From Corylus avellana (taxonomy: Eukaryota > Streptophyta > Magnoliopsida > Fagales > Betulaceae): 64,000 nucleotides of DNA. The position numbers and the translations under genes are program-made. Position 1 is the first letter of the stretch. Each line of letters begins with the position of its first letter. The DNA lies in the NCBI RefSeq assembly GCF_901000735.1, contig NC_081541.1:29318813-29382812 (forward strand), given 5' to 3'. Shown in pieces: positions 11,094 to 21,215 of this stretch. The notes beneath the pieces were generated by a model. The model saw only the letters and a program-made list of their open reading frames with translations. It had not been told where the DNA came from and ran no database searches.

Positions 11094-11545
11094 GACTAGA
11101 AACTTTTGGATCCCGCAGTCACATACGGACTCAGCAACCAAGCTCACGTCCAATGATAAGCCAACAAGAACCGTCCTCCTTGTGCGGTCAACGACATAAA
11201 AATCCTCTCAAAATAAAATGAGATCGTCGTACCGCGAAGTATGTGGGATTATGATCCACTTTTCATCTCAAGAGTTGAAGATCGCCAATCTTCCAAAAGC
11301 AATTGTGAGCACTGAGAATTCATCTCCAAACCCCAACCTCTTGAACATAACTTTTTCTTTATGCTGCTCGTCCAAATCGCTAAAAGAACACTTGGCGTGG
11401 AGAGCGTATTATTGGGCCAATTCCAAGACTTTGAAGTGGGTTAGGTCAATTGCTGGGAAAAATGCGAGCGGCTGGAGTTGGACCCAAGAGAGTGGATTCA
11501 TAAAGCTCATTCAATTGGCCGATTGACAGCCTGTCGCTTGGTCCA
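11094..11545 (-). pseudogene. DUF295 F-box protein gene fragment
   Basis: On the minus strand, joined over several frames, one reads a leucine-rich start, then HFKVLELAQ, YALHAKCSFSDLDEQHKEK, a DEKWIIIPHTSRYDDLILF stretch, FYVVDRTRRTVLVGLSLD and VSLVAESVCDCGIQKFLV before the gap. This is the DUF295 beta-propeller-like domain found in plant F-box proteins (substrate adaptors of SCF ubiquitin ligases). Stops and frameshifts break it and no F-box is visible. It is a pseudogene or captured fragment. Confidence 0.75.
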
Positions 11546-11675
11546 CCTCGACGCGTGCTCCATTACCTTGCTACCCGAATCCGCCAAAAAGGGAGGGAGA
11601 GGAAGAAAGCGCCCAAAGAACAAGGGACATCAAGTAAATATGCTAGCTCTAGGGCGGGGGGAAAGAGGATGAGGG

Positions 11676-11746
11676 GGAGGGGGAGAACCCTTGTTCTCCC
11701 CCTCCGACAGCGCTCTCTGCTAGAGATGAAACTCTAGCAGAGAGCG
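11676..11746. repeat. two adjacent perfect hairpins
   Basis: Hairpin 1: arms GGAGGGGGAGAAC (11676-11688) and its exact complement (11693-11705) around a 4-base loop. Hairpin 2: arms CGCTCTCTGCTAGAG (11711-11725) and its exact complement (11732-11746) around a 6-base loop. They lie 5 bases apart. Function unknown. Confidence 0.85.
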
Positions 11747-11804
11747 TCTTGAGGGAGAGAGAGAGAGGAATTTTTTTAGTTTTATGTATCTAATTAATTA
11801 TATA

Positions 11805-12165
11805 TAATTAGTTACTAATTAATAATTATTAAGAAAAGTTGTCCTTATTTATGCAGGTTAAAAGTGCTAGATAATCCTATTATAAAGTAAAGCGCCGTTG
11901 ATAAATCAAGTTCAATTGTTCTTTCATGTAATTATTATTTATAAATATTTTTAATTAGAAATATGCATTGGATATGAAAAACTTTTAAAAATAGAATAAT
12001 AAAAACATTTAATTGAATCTAAAAAATCTCTATACAAATTTATTACAATATAAATTTGAATCTTAAAAGCCAAAAAATAATAATTTTTAAATAAAAATAT
12101 AATATAAAGTTTTTCTTTAGCATTTACATATATAAAAAGCCATCGTCTAAAACAAGACATTATTT
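11805..12165 (+). repeat. direct repeat of 12945-13525, without the MITE
   Basis: About 360 bp from ATTATTAAGAAAAGTTGTCC to AAAAGCCATCGTCTAAAA recur downstream with the same order and high identity. This copy lacks the insert at 12988-13222 and so shows the empty site. Confidence 0.9.
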
Positions 12166-12179
12166 AGTAATTATTTAAT

Positions 12180-12944
12180 TGACATGAGGGTGGAATTTGA
12201 CAGAGTCAATGTTCAAAACAAGACATTTGGCTCTGATATATTAAATTAACGAGTCATACTATTTGACTGCCAAAAGTCAGACAAGTGTCTACCAAAGTCT
12301 GACATGGCTTTATTAAAAATAAAAAATAAAAATCGTAAAAATCTCTCTCTCTTCCCCCATTTTGTATTTTTTTTGTTAGTTAAATTTTTATGAATTAATA
12401 TTTAGTTTCTAATGCCTCAAAACTTGTTTTTGAATTCAAAACTAAAACCTAGGGGCGGAAAGTTAACCCTTTAGGGATGGTATCACCCAAAAGGAATTCA
12501 ATCATCCTAAATTTGGTGCTAATGTCTCAAATTTGGTACTAATATCTCAAATTTGAATTCCCCTTTAATATTTATCTTTTTTAATTAAAAAAAAATTGTA
12601 AATGTGTGACGCTTGAGGCAGCCGTAAATCTCTACTATAAATTAACACTTGTTCTAAAAGTTTAAACTAATAGGAATATTTAAATTTAATCACTTAATCT
12701 TTAACCATTTTAGTTAGCAGGTGACCTTTTTAATTTGTCATCAAGCCCACGTTCACGATTGTTGTTATGGCATGTTAGAATTTGTAACATGTCTTTTGAA
12801 TTTTTTTTGTAGTTAGTGTGTTTAGAATTCATCTCTCTCTAGTGTTCGAATTTTTTTATTAAAGTATTATGTTTTTAGAAGAAAAAAAACTTAATATTAG
12901 GCATATGAAAGGATACTAGTCCATTATTACGTTTTATAATTAGT
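12180..12944. other. AT-rich spacer with an interspersed repeat
   Basis: Contains at about 12415-12500 a segment (TTCAAAACTAAAACCTAG, then GTTAACCCTTT) that recurs at 62470-62550. No gene seen. Confidence 0.6.
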
Positions 12945-13525
12945 TACTAATTTCTAATTATTAAGAAAAGTTGTCTTTATTTATGCAGATTAAGGGCTTA
13001 TTTGGGATTGTGTTTAAAAGGCTTAAAAGTGCTTTTAACACTTAAAAAGTAGGTTTGAAGAAAAAGGTACTCGTTTGGTAAAAAAATTAAAAACGCTTTT
13101 AAGGGTTCAAAAAACCTAATAATGGCCAAAACGCACTTTTGGTAAAAGCTTAAAAATGAAACTTTTGTCCAAAAGCTATTTTTAACTTAAAAGCTTTATT
13201 TTCAAACGCAATCCTAAATAGGTTTTAAAAGTGCAAGATAATCTTATTATAAAGTAAAGCGTCATTGGTAAATCAAGTTCAATTGTTTTTTCATGTAATT
13301 TATTATTTATAAATATTTTTAATTAGAAATATGCATTGGATATGAAAATTTTTAAAAAATAGAATAATAAAAACATTTAATTGAATCTAAAAAATCTCTA
13401 TACAAATTTATTACAATATAAAGTTGAATCTTAAAAGCCAAAATAATAATTTTTAAATAAAAATATAATATAAAGTTTTTTATTTAGCATTTACATATAT
13501 AAAAAGGCATCGTCTAAAATAAAGC
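12945..13525 (+). repeat. direct repeat of 11805-12165, carrying a MITE
   Basis: Same sequence as 11805-12165, split by an inserted element of about 230 bp after TTTATGCAGATTA. Confidence 0.9.
12988..13222. mobile_element. MITE inside the direct repeat
   Basis: Starts AGGGCTTATTTGGGATTGTG and ends CGCAATCCTAAATAGG, an imperfect terminal inverted repeat. The other repeat copy gives the empty site, proving insertion. The target duplication is short and AT-rich (probably TAA or TTA), compatible with a PIF/Harbinger (Tourist-like) MITE, but the class is not certain. Confidence 0.75.
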
Positions 13526-14084
13526 CGGCCCTGAGCATTACATAATTATACGAAGCATTCACATAGCTTTGAGAATTTCGTAAAAGATGTGATATGAGAA
13601 GCATCTACATATGGGAAGGCATACATTTACTGATGATTATGTTTTGAAATCATATTAAATCATTAATTATTTCAAACAAAAAAAATTAAGCGAAAAAGAG
13701 ATAATGTGTTTAACTATTTAAATTAATACTTTAACATCAATACAACAGGGATGCTTTGAAAATAATGAAATAATAAAAGTATATTGTGCAATTTATTTAT
13801 AAAAGAAAACCAACTATTTTTACACCTTTTGACTTATGAGCATGGAATGCTCTGTTAAAAGAAGGATTTTTTAAGGAAAAAAAAATATATATATATATAT
13901 ATATATTGTATTGATCTACACCATTTGTTTTTTTTTTTTTTACAACAAAACAAACAAAAATTAGTTACAAACTGGCTTAATAAGATGACAATGTAGGGTT
14001 TTATAAACCAATTTGTGTTCCAAAGGGTATGTCTAATCCACTTTTTACTGACAAATGGGCCACTAGTTTAGAGAAATAAAGCTT
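13526..14084. other. AT-rich spacer, no gene seen
   Basis: Includes an AT dinucleotide run near 13885-13905 and poly-T at 13930. No coding or RNA gene signal. Confidence 0.6.
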
Positions 14085-14281
14085 TTAAGTTAAAAAAATA
14101 TTTTTTTGGTAAAAAGCTTTATTTTTAAACTTTTACCAAAAGTACATTTTAGCTATTTTTGTGTTTCTTTTAAACCCTTAAAAGCATCCCCTTTTTTTTT
14201 TTTTTTTTCAAAATGACTTTTTGAGTTTACACACTTTTAGGACTTTAAAATTCTCAAACGCACACTCAAACAGGATCTTAA
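14085..14281. mobile_element. MITE relic related to the element at 12988
   Basis: Contains AAAAGCTTTATTTTTAAAC, TTTTACCAAAAGTACATTTT and the end CAAACGCACACTCAAACAGG, all close to motifs of the element at 12988-13222. The left terminus is not clear, so it is probably degraded. Confidence 0.5.
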
Positions 14282-14850
14282 TATGCTTTGAGTTGTAACA
14301 CATTTATTTATTTATTTTTGTAAGCAATCTTTGTTGGAGGCAATGCAGAGTTGAAAGCTTGAGGTGTGGACCACATTGGTTTATAAATTACAAGGAAAAC
14401 ATGTGTCCAAGGTCGGAACTAACAAAGCCCAAACGGCTCTCATCAAAATTGCATGAGCATGAATATTGTAAAACAATGGAAGAGTAAAGTTTACTCTGTT
14501 TTCTTTGAATACAAAGGATGAGAATGCCTTTGCATTATATACAAAAATATAGTGCAGAATTGTCAATTACATGAATCTTTGACAGTTTAGAGGAAAACTT
14601 TGTCCTTTACTTAAAACTTTGTCCTTTACTTAATTGGTTGCCAAGTAGAGCTGAGCTGAGTTGCCTTTCCTGTCTGCGTTGAAGGAAGGTCTTCTCCGAT
14701 ATCTTTCTTTTTATTTATAACTAAAGAACTTACTAATTGTCTATAAACGAAAACGAGGCTTTTGGTTTGGAGTAAGAGGTACAATATCATCAAAGGCGGC
14801 TTGTTTTCGTTAGATCTACAAAAAGTTCGTATAAGTTCAAATAAAGATTT

Positions 14851-15262
14851 AAGGGCTTGTTTAGAAGTGCGATTTCAATAAGTATGATTTTAAAAATTGT
14901 GTTTTAAAAATTTACGTTTTTTAAATTCCTACTTTTGAGAATCGCATAGACGTTTGGTAAAACATGTTAAGAAATACTTTTTTTTATCAATTAAGTGTTT
15001 GGATAACATTAGCATATAATTGCGGTTTCATGACCAAATAGGTAAATATTGCGCCAAATATTGTTTTAAGCGAAATCATGATTTTTGTTTAAATTCGCAC
15101 TTTTCCAAATAAACACTCCTAGTCAGTTTATAAAAATCGCAGATTTTTTCACGATTTTAAAATTTGCGTTTTTAAAATTGCAATTTCAAACACTTTTAAA
15201 TTACGATTTAGTTTAAAAACGCAAATTAATTTTTAAAAAAAGCACTCCTAAACAGACCTAAG
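14851..15262. mobile_element. Tourist-like MITE with TAA target duplication
   Basis: Left end TAA then GGGCTTGTTTAGAAGTGC; right end GCACTCCTAAACAGACC then TAA. The terminal repeats are complementary with two mismatches and a 1-base indel, and a 3-bp TAA duplication fits PIF/Harbinger-type MITEs. The interior is rich in GCGATTTT and its complement, giving a foldback of about 410 bp. Confidence 0.75.
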
Positions 15263-15479
15263 GTGGCGTGGTGAAAAAAAGGTGCAAGTCCAAACTCTTG
15301 CTGGCATGTATATTCATAAACCATAATTTTGTCATCTCCGCTGACTCACACAAGCCCAAAAGTTGTAGGCCAATGAAATGAATTATGAACGTCACTCATG
15401 AACTCTTCTTGTCCTTGTCTAGAACCTGAAAATTATTTAGATAATTAAAATAAGACGTCTCACTCTTTACCCTTTTATT

Positions 15480-16425
15480 TGTTTTCTTTCTTAGAATCCA
15501 TGCTATTGCTCACTCACAGCTAAACCAAGCTACACTCAACCTCGGCCAAAAACACCCATCAAAACAAATCAAATAACAACCCCTCAAAACCAACAGGAAA
15601 CCCAGCAATTAACCTCTACAAAAAACTCAACTCAAAAGACAACCCCAATAACACAACCGAGGTTGAAAACAAAACACCTTTCCTTTCCAATCAAGCAAGA
15701 ATCCGCTATAACCCACTAAGGAAAACACCAAACACAACTTAAATCACAAAATCAACACCTAACAACCGAACAACATCTCACAAAAAGACCCAATCTGATT
15801 CGGCTAGCATCAACCGAAACAGGGGAGAAACGAACAACCACGCTCAACTACAAAATCAACAACTCACACCCATTCGGTTTCCTAAAGAAAACACCCCAAA
15901 CCCAAACAAAAAACCAAAATGAAAAACCCATGAAACAATCGGCCAAACCACCTCGAAGAGAAAACCAAAAAACAGAACACCCATTAAAAATCAATCCAGA
16001 AAACCCATCCTCTCAGCCAATGAAAATCAAAACAGAAGGAAAATCTTTACCTTAGACGAAGGATCACACCAAACGGAGCTTCTCTTAGTCTCTCGTTCTC
16101 CTTCTCTGAATCTCTCACAGTTCCTCTCTCTCTCTCTCTCTGTCTTGTCAACTTAAGAAGAGAAAGGGAAAGGTACGAAATGGGTCAAAACAGGGGAGGA
16201 GATTCATCTTTCTCACTGGGTTACTCTCTCACTCGAGTTCTCTCTTCTCTCTCGACTTCAGACTTTCCCTCTCTCTTCCTCTCTCTCCATCCCTCTCCAT
16301 CTCTCTATATCCCTCTCGCGAACTCAGTTTTTCTGAGAGGAAAATAGAAAAGCGAGAAGAAGAAAAGAAAGAAGAAGAGGAGGCAGAGGCGTGAGTTTCA
16401 GAATGGGATAGGGTTCGTTTTATAG
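15480..16425 (-). promoter_or_regulatory. orphan promoter, leader exon and leader intron (minus strand)
   Basis: On the minus strand a TATA box (CTATAAAAC, 16415-16424) is followed by a GA/CT-rich leader of about 340 bases, a good donor TTCGTCTAAG|GTAAAGATTT (cut between 16051 and 16050), and about 560 bases of T/G-rich sequence typical of a plant leader intron. No coding exon follows: the first ATG opens a 9-codon frame (ATG to TAA near 15496). It looks like the 5' end of a broken gene, or a non-coding transcript. This is inferred from composition and splice signals only. Confidence 0.45.
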
Positions 16426-16439
16426 AAAAAGTAAACTTT

Positions 16440-16873
16440 GATTAATTCTATTTTCACCCCTCATTTATTATTAATAAAAAAGTTAACCTATACGTTTCAT
16501 TTATAAAATTATAATTACATCCACATGACTCTCACTAATTCTGTTTGTAACCTAAATTTTTTGAGGGAAGAATTTTCCTTAAAAAAAAAATATGAAATCC
16601 AAATCGAGAGTTTTGTGGAGTGACGTGAAAGGGCAGCCTTCTACCTTTACATGGTGCATAAAAAGTCACAACTTTCCTAAAATGGAATGACTTTTTTCAC
16701 ATAGTCGGTTTAATGGTATAGAGAAAAGATAAAGGAAACTTTTGTGAAAGCAAAAAATAATTTAGTTCACTAAATTTATGAAGAAAAATATGAAAAAACA
16801 GCTGTTATTAATGTCCTAACTCCTACGTATTATCATTAGATTCAAATATTTTTAAACCTATTCAGTACCTGTT
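16440..16873. other. AT-rich spacer
   Basis: Upstream side of the orphan promoter. No feature recognised. Confidence 0.5.
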
Positions 16874-17205
16874 AGAGCATTTCTAGTAGAAGTAAATAAA
16901 ATAGTTATTGAAAAAGTATAAATTTTTACTTTATCTACTTATTTTTCTATACACATTCTCTATTTTACTTTATATTTTCTTTAAATATTATTTTATGTGG
17001 AAAATAGAGTAAAAGGAAGAGGGAGAAAAAAATAACAAACAAAGTTTATAAATGTGAACCGTGAATAGGCTAAAGGGCTTATTTATTGTTCGTACTAGAA
17101 AAAAAACTATAAAATAACTATTCTACTCAAGAGAAAGAAAAAAATGCTAATAATAGTCAAATTTGACTATTATAAAGCATTTGTATATCCTGCTAGAGAT
17201 GCTCT
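16874..17205. mobile_element. hAT-type MITE (AGAGCATCTCTAG ends)
   Basis: Starts AGAGCATTTCTAGTAGAAG and ends CCTGCTAGAGATGCTCT, an inverted repeat of a MITE family common in woody eudicots. The interior is A/T-rich. No clear 8-bp target duplication could be matched, so the class is tentative. Confidence 0.65.
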
Positions 17206-18137
17206 CAGCAACATCATAAGTGGTCATCGCTACAAATTGAAGCTTTTATTTAGAGAACCTTTTAAAAAGGGAAATGTTTATAGTAGAAAACAAACAAGTA
17301 AGACTCTCCAGTTGATTTTTTAGTTGTTTCGATTACAGAACTTTGCTTTTGGTTACCGTCTTTGTTGGCCGCCCTAGTTTATTTTTATGGGTCGGGTTTT
17401 TTTTTTTTTTTTACCAATTCCCAATAATTTTTAGATTTGTTGTGCTGAATATTACTAGTTGTTTCAAAGTTCTTGTTTGAGTTACTCCTACATTGTTTTT
17501 ACTATTCATGAGATTTTTCTATCTCCTTTCTCTTATTTAATTAAAAATAATAATAATAAAACGCTCGACTCTCAAAATTTTAAAAGATAAAATAATAATA
17601 ATAATAAATTTGTATAGTGGATCGATACCATTAATGAGGGCCAGGGCCCATATGGGTCTTGGAGTGAAAGAGAACATTTCCATTTTAGCACAATGACGTG
17701 TCCAAAATGTTCATCTCTGCGGGGCTGAAGATGGCAAAGATGCTCCTTGTGTGTGGCCAAGATTGAATCTCATCCCAACTAGGCCAACTGGGATGACGCT
17801 GATATGTGAGCTGCTTACTTTCTGCCATTTGTGGTAATATCGTCTTTGGGCAGACTTCTAAGATTTGGTGTTAAATGTCTACGTGTAAATTGTCTCAAGA
17901 GGTACATTGTTTTCGCATTGACTTAATTATGTTTACAATATAAATATCTTTATTTATAAGAAAATTGTGGTAGGCAAAAGAAATGCATAGATACAAGAGC
18001 AGGTCTCATCCCGGGATTGTACTTCACTCTTACATAATATTATTTAGAGAAATGCTTCTTTTCACTCTTGCATTTATTTTGCATATATTTCTATTAAGTT
18101 GCTATGTTCTATTTATCATTTTTTTTTTCTTTTTTAG
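17206..18137. other. spacer, no gene seen
   Basis: AT-rich, with short open frames that resemble no known protein (for example minus strand 17572-17760). Confidence 0.5.
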
Positions 18138-18330
18138 GCTCCGTTTACTTCGACGTAAAATGGTTTCCTTCGTAAAATATTTTCAGGAAATCCATTTTCC
18201 CTAAAAATATTTTCCGTCGAAAACATTTTACGTCGTCCACCTTGCACATGGAAAATAATTTTTTTTAATATCTTTTTTTTTTTAATTTTTATATATAATT
18301 TTTCCAATAAGGTCCCCACTAAGACTTGCA

Positions 18331-18507
18331 CGAGACTTGACCGGGACCCGCTCGGGACCTGCTCGAGACTTGACCGGGACACGCTCGACACCCGCCTGGG
18401 ACCTGACTAGGACCCTTTCAGGACTTGACCAAGACGCGCCCGGGACCTGCCCAGGACCCGCCCGGGACTTGATCGAGACCCGCTCGGAACCTGCCCGGGA
18501 CTTGACC
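18331..18507 (+). repeat. 11-bp minisatellite, left arm (about 15 units)
   Basis: Consecutive 11-base units such as GGGACCCGCTC, GGGACCTGCTC, GAGACTTGACC, GGGACACGCTC, GGGACCTGCCC, AGGACCCGCCC and GGGACTTGACC, without spacing errors over about 165 bases. Since 11 is not a multiple of 3, each forward frame reads an 11-residue peptide repeat (as in TGTRSGPARDL). Confidence 0.88.
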
Positions 18508-19264
18508 GACCCCAGATTGAGACAAATGAGACCCCTCCTCGATTTCTGACCGGGACCTCGCCTCTAGATTCTGATCACCACCGATTCGCCGGGGACTCAC
18601 GACCGACCACCTCGAGCCCCTGGCACAGACCCCTGGAAGTGGAGCCCACCCCGGGACACTCCCCGCCCGACTCCGACTAAGACTTTTGACCGGAAATTTT
18701 TTCTGGACCTCAGCCTGTGATTCTGACCTGTCAGTCCCCGCCTGTCTCAGCTGTCCCTGCCAAGTCCCACGGGTCCCTATGGTCCTCGGGCCGGGTCCTA
18801 GGCAGTCTCTCCTGGGTCCCTGTGGTCCCGGGCCAGTCCCTACCAGTTCCTGGCGGGGTCCTAGCCAGTCCCCGGAAGGGTCTCATAGGGTCCCCATGTC
18901 CCTGTTAGGGTCTCAAAGTGGTCCCTCGGCAAGTTCCGGTCGTCTCGGCAAGTCTCGCAGTAACTGGCGCAAGGTTCCTCGCTGGTGCCCTCGGCGGTCC
19001 GGTGAGGGTCCTGGCCAGTCCGGGTGTCTCGGCAACCTCGCGCTTCATAAACTCTGCTCGGAAGTCTCGGCGGTCCCGGCTATGTACCCCGCAACTCCTC
19101 CCGGTCTCGGCAGTTCCTGAAGCGGTTCCAGCTATAAAACCTGATAGGTCCCCGGGCGGGTTCCGTCGTCCCTGGAAGTGTCCCTGGGCGGGAAACCCTA
19201 TTGTCCTCGCGGTCCCGGCATTGCCCCGGAGCCCCCGCAAGTCCCTCAAGTACCCGGCTGTCCC

Positions 19265-19410
19265 CATGTCCTGGGCGGGTCTTAGGCAAGTCCCGAGCGG
19301 GTCCCGGTCAAGTCCCAGGCAAGTCCTGGGCGATTTCCGGTCAAGTCCCGCTCAGGTCCCGGGTGGCTCCCGGTCAAGTCCCGACGAGGTTCTAGGCGGG
19401 TCTTGGCAAG
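19265..19410 (-). repeat. 11-bp minisatellite, right arm (inverted)
   Basis: Units TAGGCAAGTCC, CGAGCGGGTCC, CGGTCAAGTCC, CAGGCAAGTCC, TGGGCGATTTC, CGGTCAAGTCC, CGCTCAGGTCC, CGGGTGGCTCC and CGGTCAAGTCC follow one another at 11-base spacing. They are the reverse complement of the left-arm units (GGGACTTGACC). Confidence 0.88.
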
Positions 19411-19658
19411 ATCCATGAATTTAAGAATGAGATGCTAATAGTCAGAAAATGGTTTACGGTTTTCAAAACCGTAAACCATTTTCCTAAAATTAAAGAAGAA
19501 TTTTCAGTCAAAAGGAAAATATTTTCCGTTGACCACTATTTTACGTCGAAGTAAACACCGTAAAATACGGAAATCATTTTCTGAAAACCATTTTACGTCG
19601 AAGTAAACGGAGCCTTAATTAATAGTAGATGAAACATGCCAATTTAAAGAAAATATAT

Positions 19659-19815
19659 TATCGGCATTTTTGATACAATTCCACCCATTATTTGGAAGCC
19701 AAGTATGCTTGGAGTTTTTATTATGGATGGATGGATGATCGGCATTTTTGATACAATTCCACCCATTATTTGGAAGCCAAGTATGCTTGGAGTTTTTATC
19801 ATGGATGGATGGATG
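19659..19815 (+). repeat. 78-bp tandem duplication
   Basis: GATCGGCATTTTTGATACAA... to ATGGATGGATGGAT occurs twice head to tail (about 19659-19736 and 19737-19815) with one visible change (TTATTATGG against TTATCATGG). The very high identity implies a young event. Confidence 0.9.
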
Positions 19816-19821
19816 AGTCAA

Positions 19822-20599
19822 TTGAGGCAGATTTCGCCTAGCTAGCCGTGGATTTCACTCATTATTTATTTCCTTTTTCTTTCTTAACTATAGTTATTAT
19901 TGGGACACATTTGATCATGGTTTAATCAAATTTTTCCTAAGCGTGTAGTAAATTAAAAATAAAAAATAAAAAAATCATTGAGTACAAATAGTGATTGTTT
20001 AACGTGATGATTCCCATACGATTTTTAATACTAAATAGCGATTGTTTATTTAAATCCTTAGTTTTAACGATGTCAAGTCTGGGTCGTTGGATTAAAATTC
20101 ATTGGTTCTAACAATGTTAAATCTGGACCATTGGATTAAAAGGTCTTTTACTTAAAACTGTATCATTACAATTTTCAATACTAAATCGTGGCCGTTGACT
20201 TAAATCCTCATTTTTTTATGATGTGGGACAATGGATCAAAAGTGGTTTTATTTACAATTATCAAAGCAATATGTTTTCCAACATTTAATCTTATTTATAA
20301 TGCAATTAAATATTGGTCGTTGATTGTTGATCAAACCACCTGAATCACCAAATCGTAGGGGGTGAAATATTGGACGTTGATCTAATCACCAATACTTAAT
20401 TAGACGGTTGATAATTGATCAGACATTTTAAGGCAATTATGATCAGATGGTCTGATCCAAATTAGACAATCCGATTGACATTTGAGACAAATGTGATTAT
20501 CAATTGTAATTATTTGTATTTGGGTTTGTGTGTGACAATCTAATCAAAATCAGAACAAAATCAGACAGTCTGATTGAAACACTACAAGTGATTTTCTTT
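19822..20599. other. spacer with degenerate short repeats
   Basis: Phrases such as GTCGTTGGATTAAAA and GACCATTGGATTAAAA, and GTCTGATT motifs, recur several times. It looks like part of a decayed element. No gene seen. Confidence 0.5.
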
Positions 20600-20608
20600 T
20601 TGCCCTAT

Positions 20609-20790
20609 GAGAAATGCTAGGAGTACCAAATCTTTTACCAATAGAGCCTTACCAAACTGATGTGTAACTCATTTATTGAAAAAGAACAAAACAATTAATT
20701 AAGAGAAATGTAACGAATACCAATAAATGAGTTACACATCAGTTTGGTAAAGCTCTCTTGGTAAAATATTTGGTACCCCTAGCATTTATC
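20609..20790. mobile_element. foldback MITE with 9-bp target duplication (Mutator-like)
   Basis: 182 bp. The left arm GAGAAATGCTAGGAGTACC... and the right arm ...GGTACCCCTAGCATTTATC are complementary over about 68 bp, through ACTGATGTGTAACTCATTTA. Both ends are flanked by TTGCCCTAT (20600-20608 and 20791-20799). A 9-bp duplication is typical of Mutator-type elements. Confidence 0.88.
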
Positions 20791-21215
20791 TTGCCCTATT
20801 AAGAAGATGAGATTAGAGTTGGAACTATTGATCCAATTTAGTAAAGTTACACATATTCTCTAACAATTCTATCAATTGTAAAAATCAAGACCTTGGCCAA
20901 TTTCTAATGTTTCTCTTTAGAATGATTAGAAAATAATTTGTAGTGCTTCAATCAGACCGTCTGATTTTGATTAAATATGGTCCAACTGACCTTTTCAATG
21001 GATGAAGGAAAATAATTTTCATTGTCTCCCAACCCTAGACCCATTTATGACCAATCAATTTATTTGATCAAAAAAGGTTTCATAGATGAAACTAGTCACA
21101 TTATAGAAAAGAATTGCATGATAATCTATTCAAAAGCAACATTATAGAGAAGAACAAAAATCATAGCACATGAGCCTTTACACGGATATTAAATTTGGGT
21201 AGAGGGGGCACGAGG

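Larger units (their letters stand above)
18138..19614. mobile_element. PIF/Harbinger-like non-autonomous element with 11-bp subterminal arrays
   Basis: Perfect terminal inverted repeats of about 30 bp begin GGCTCCGTTTACTTCGACGT at both ends, flanked by TTA on each side (18135-18137 and 19615-19617). TTA target duplications and a GG start fit PIF/Harbinger. There is no transposase. The AT-rich ends surround 1.1 kb of strongly GC-rich DNA made of 11-bp units: GGGACYYGMYC on the left, its complement on the right, with a degenerate middle. The right end also contains an inner palindrome (GGTTTACGGTTTTCAAAACC, near 19451). Long open frames inside reflect the repeat, not genes. Confidence 0.85.

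Noticed and set aside
11711..11746. Hairpin as a microRNA precursor
   Set aside because: A perfect 15-bp stem is too short for a plant miRNA precursor.
18337..19418. Open frames rich in Gly, Pro, Arg, Ser
   Set aside because: They are translations of the 11-bp repeat; since the period is not a multiple of three, every frame stays open without selection.
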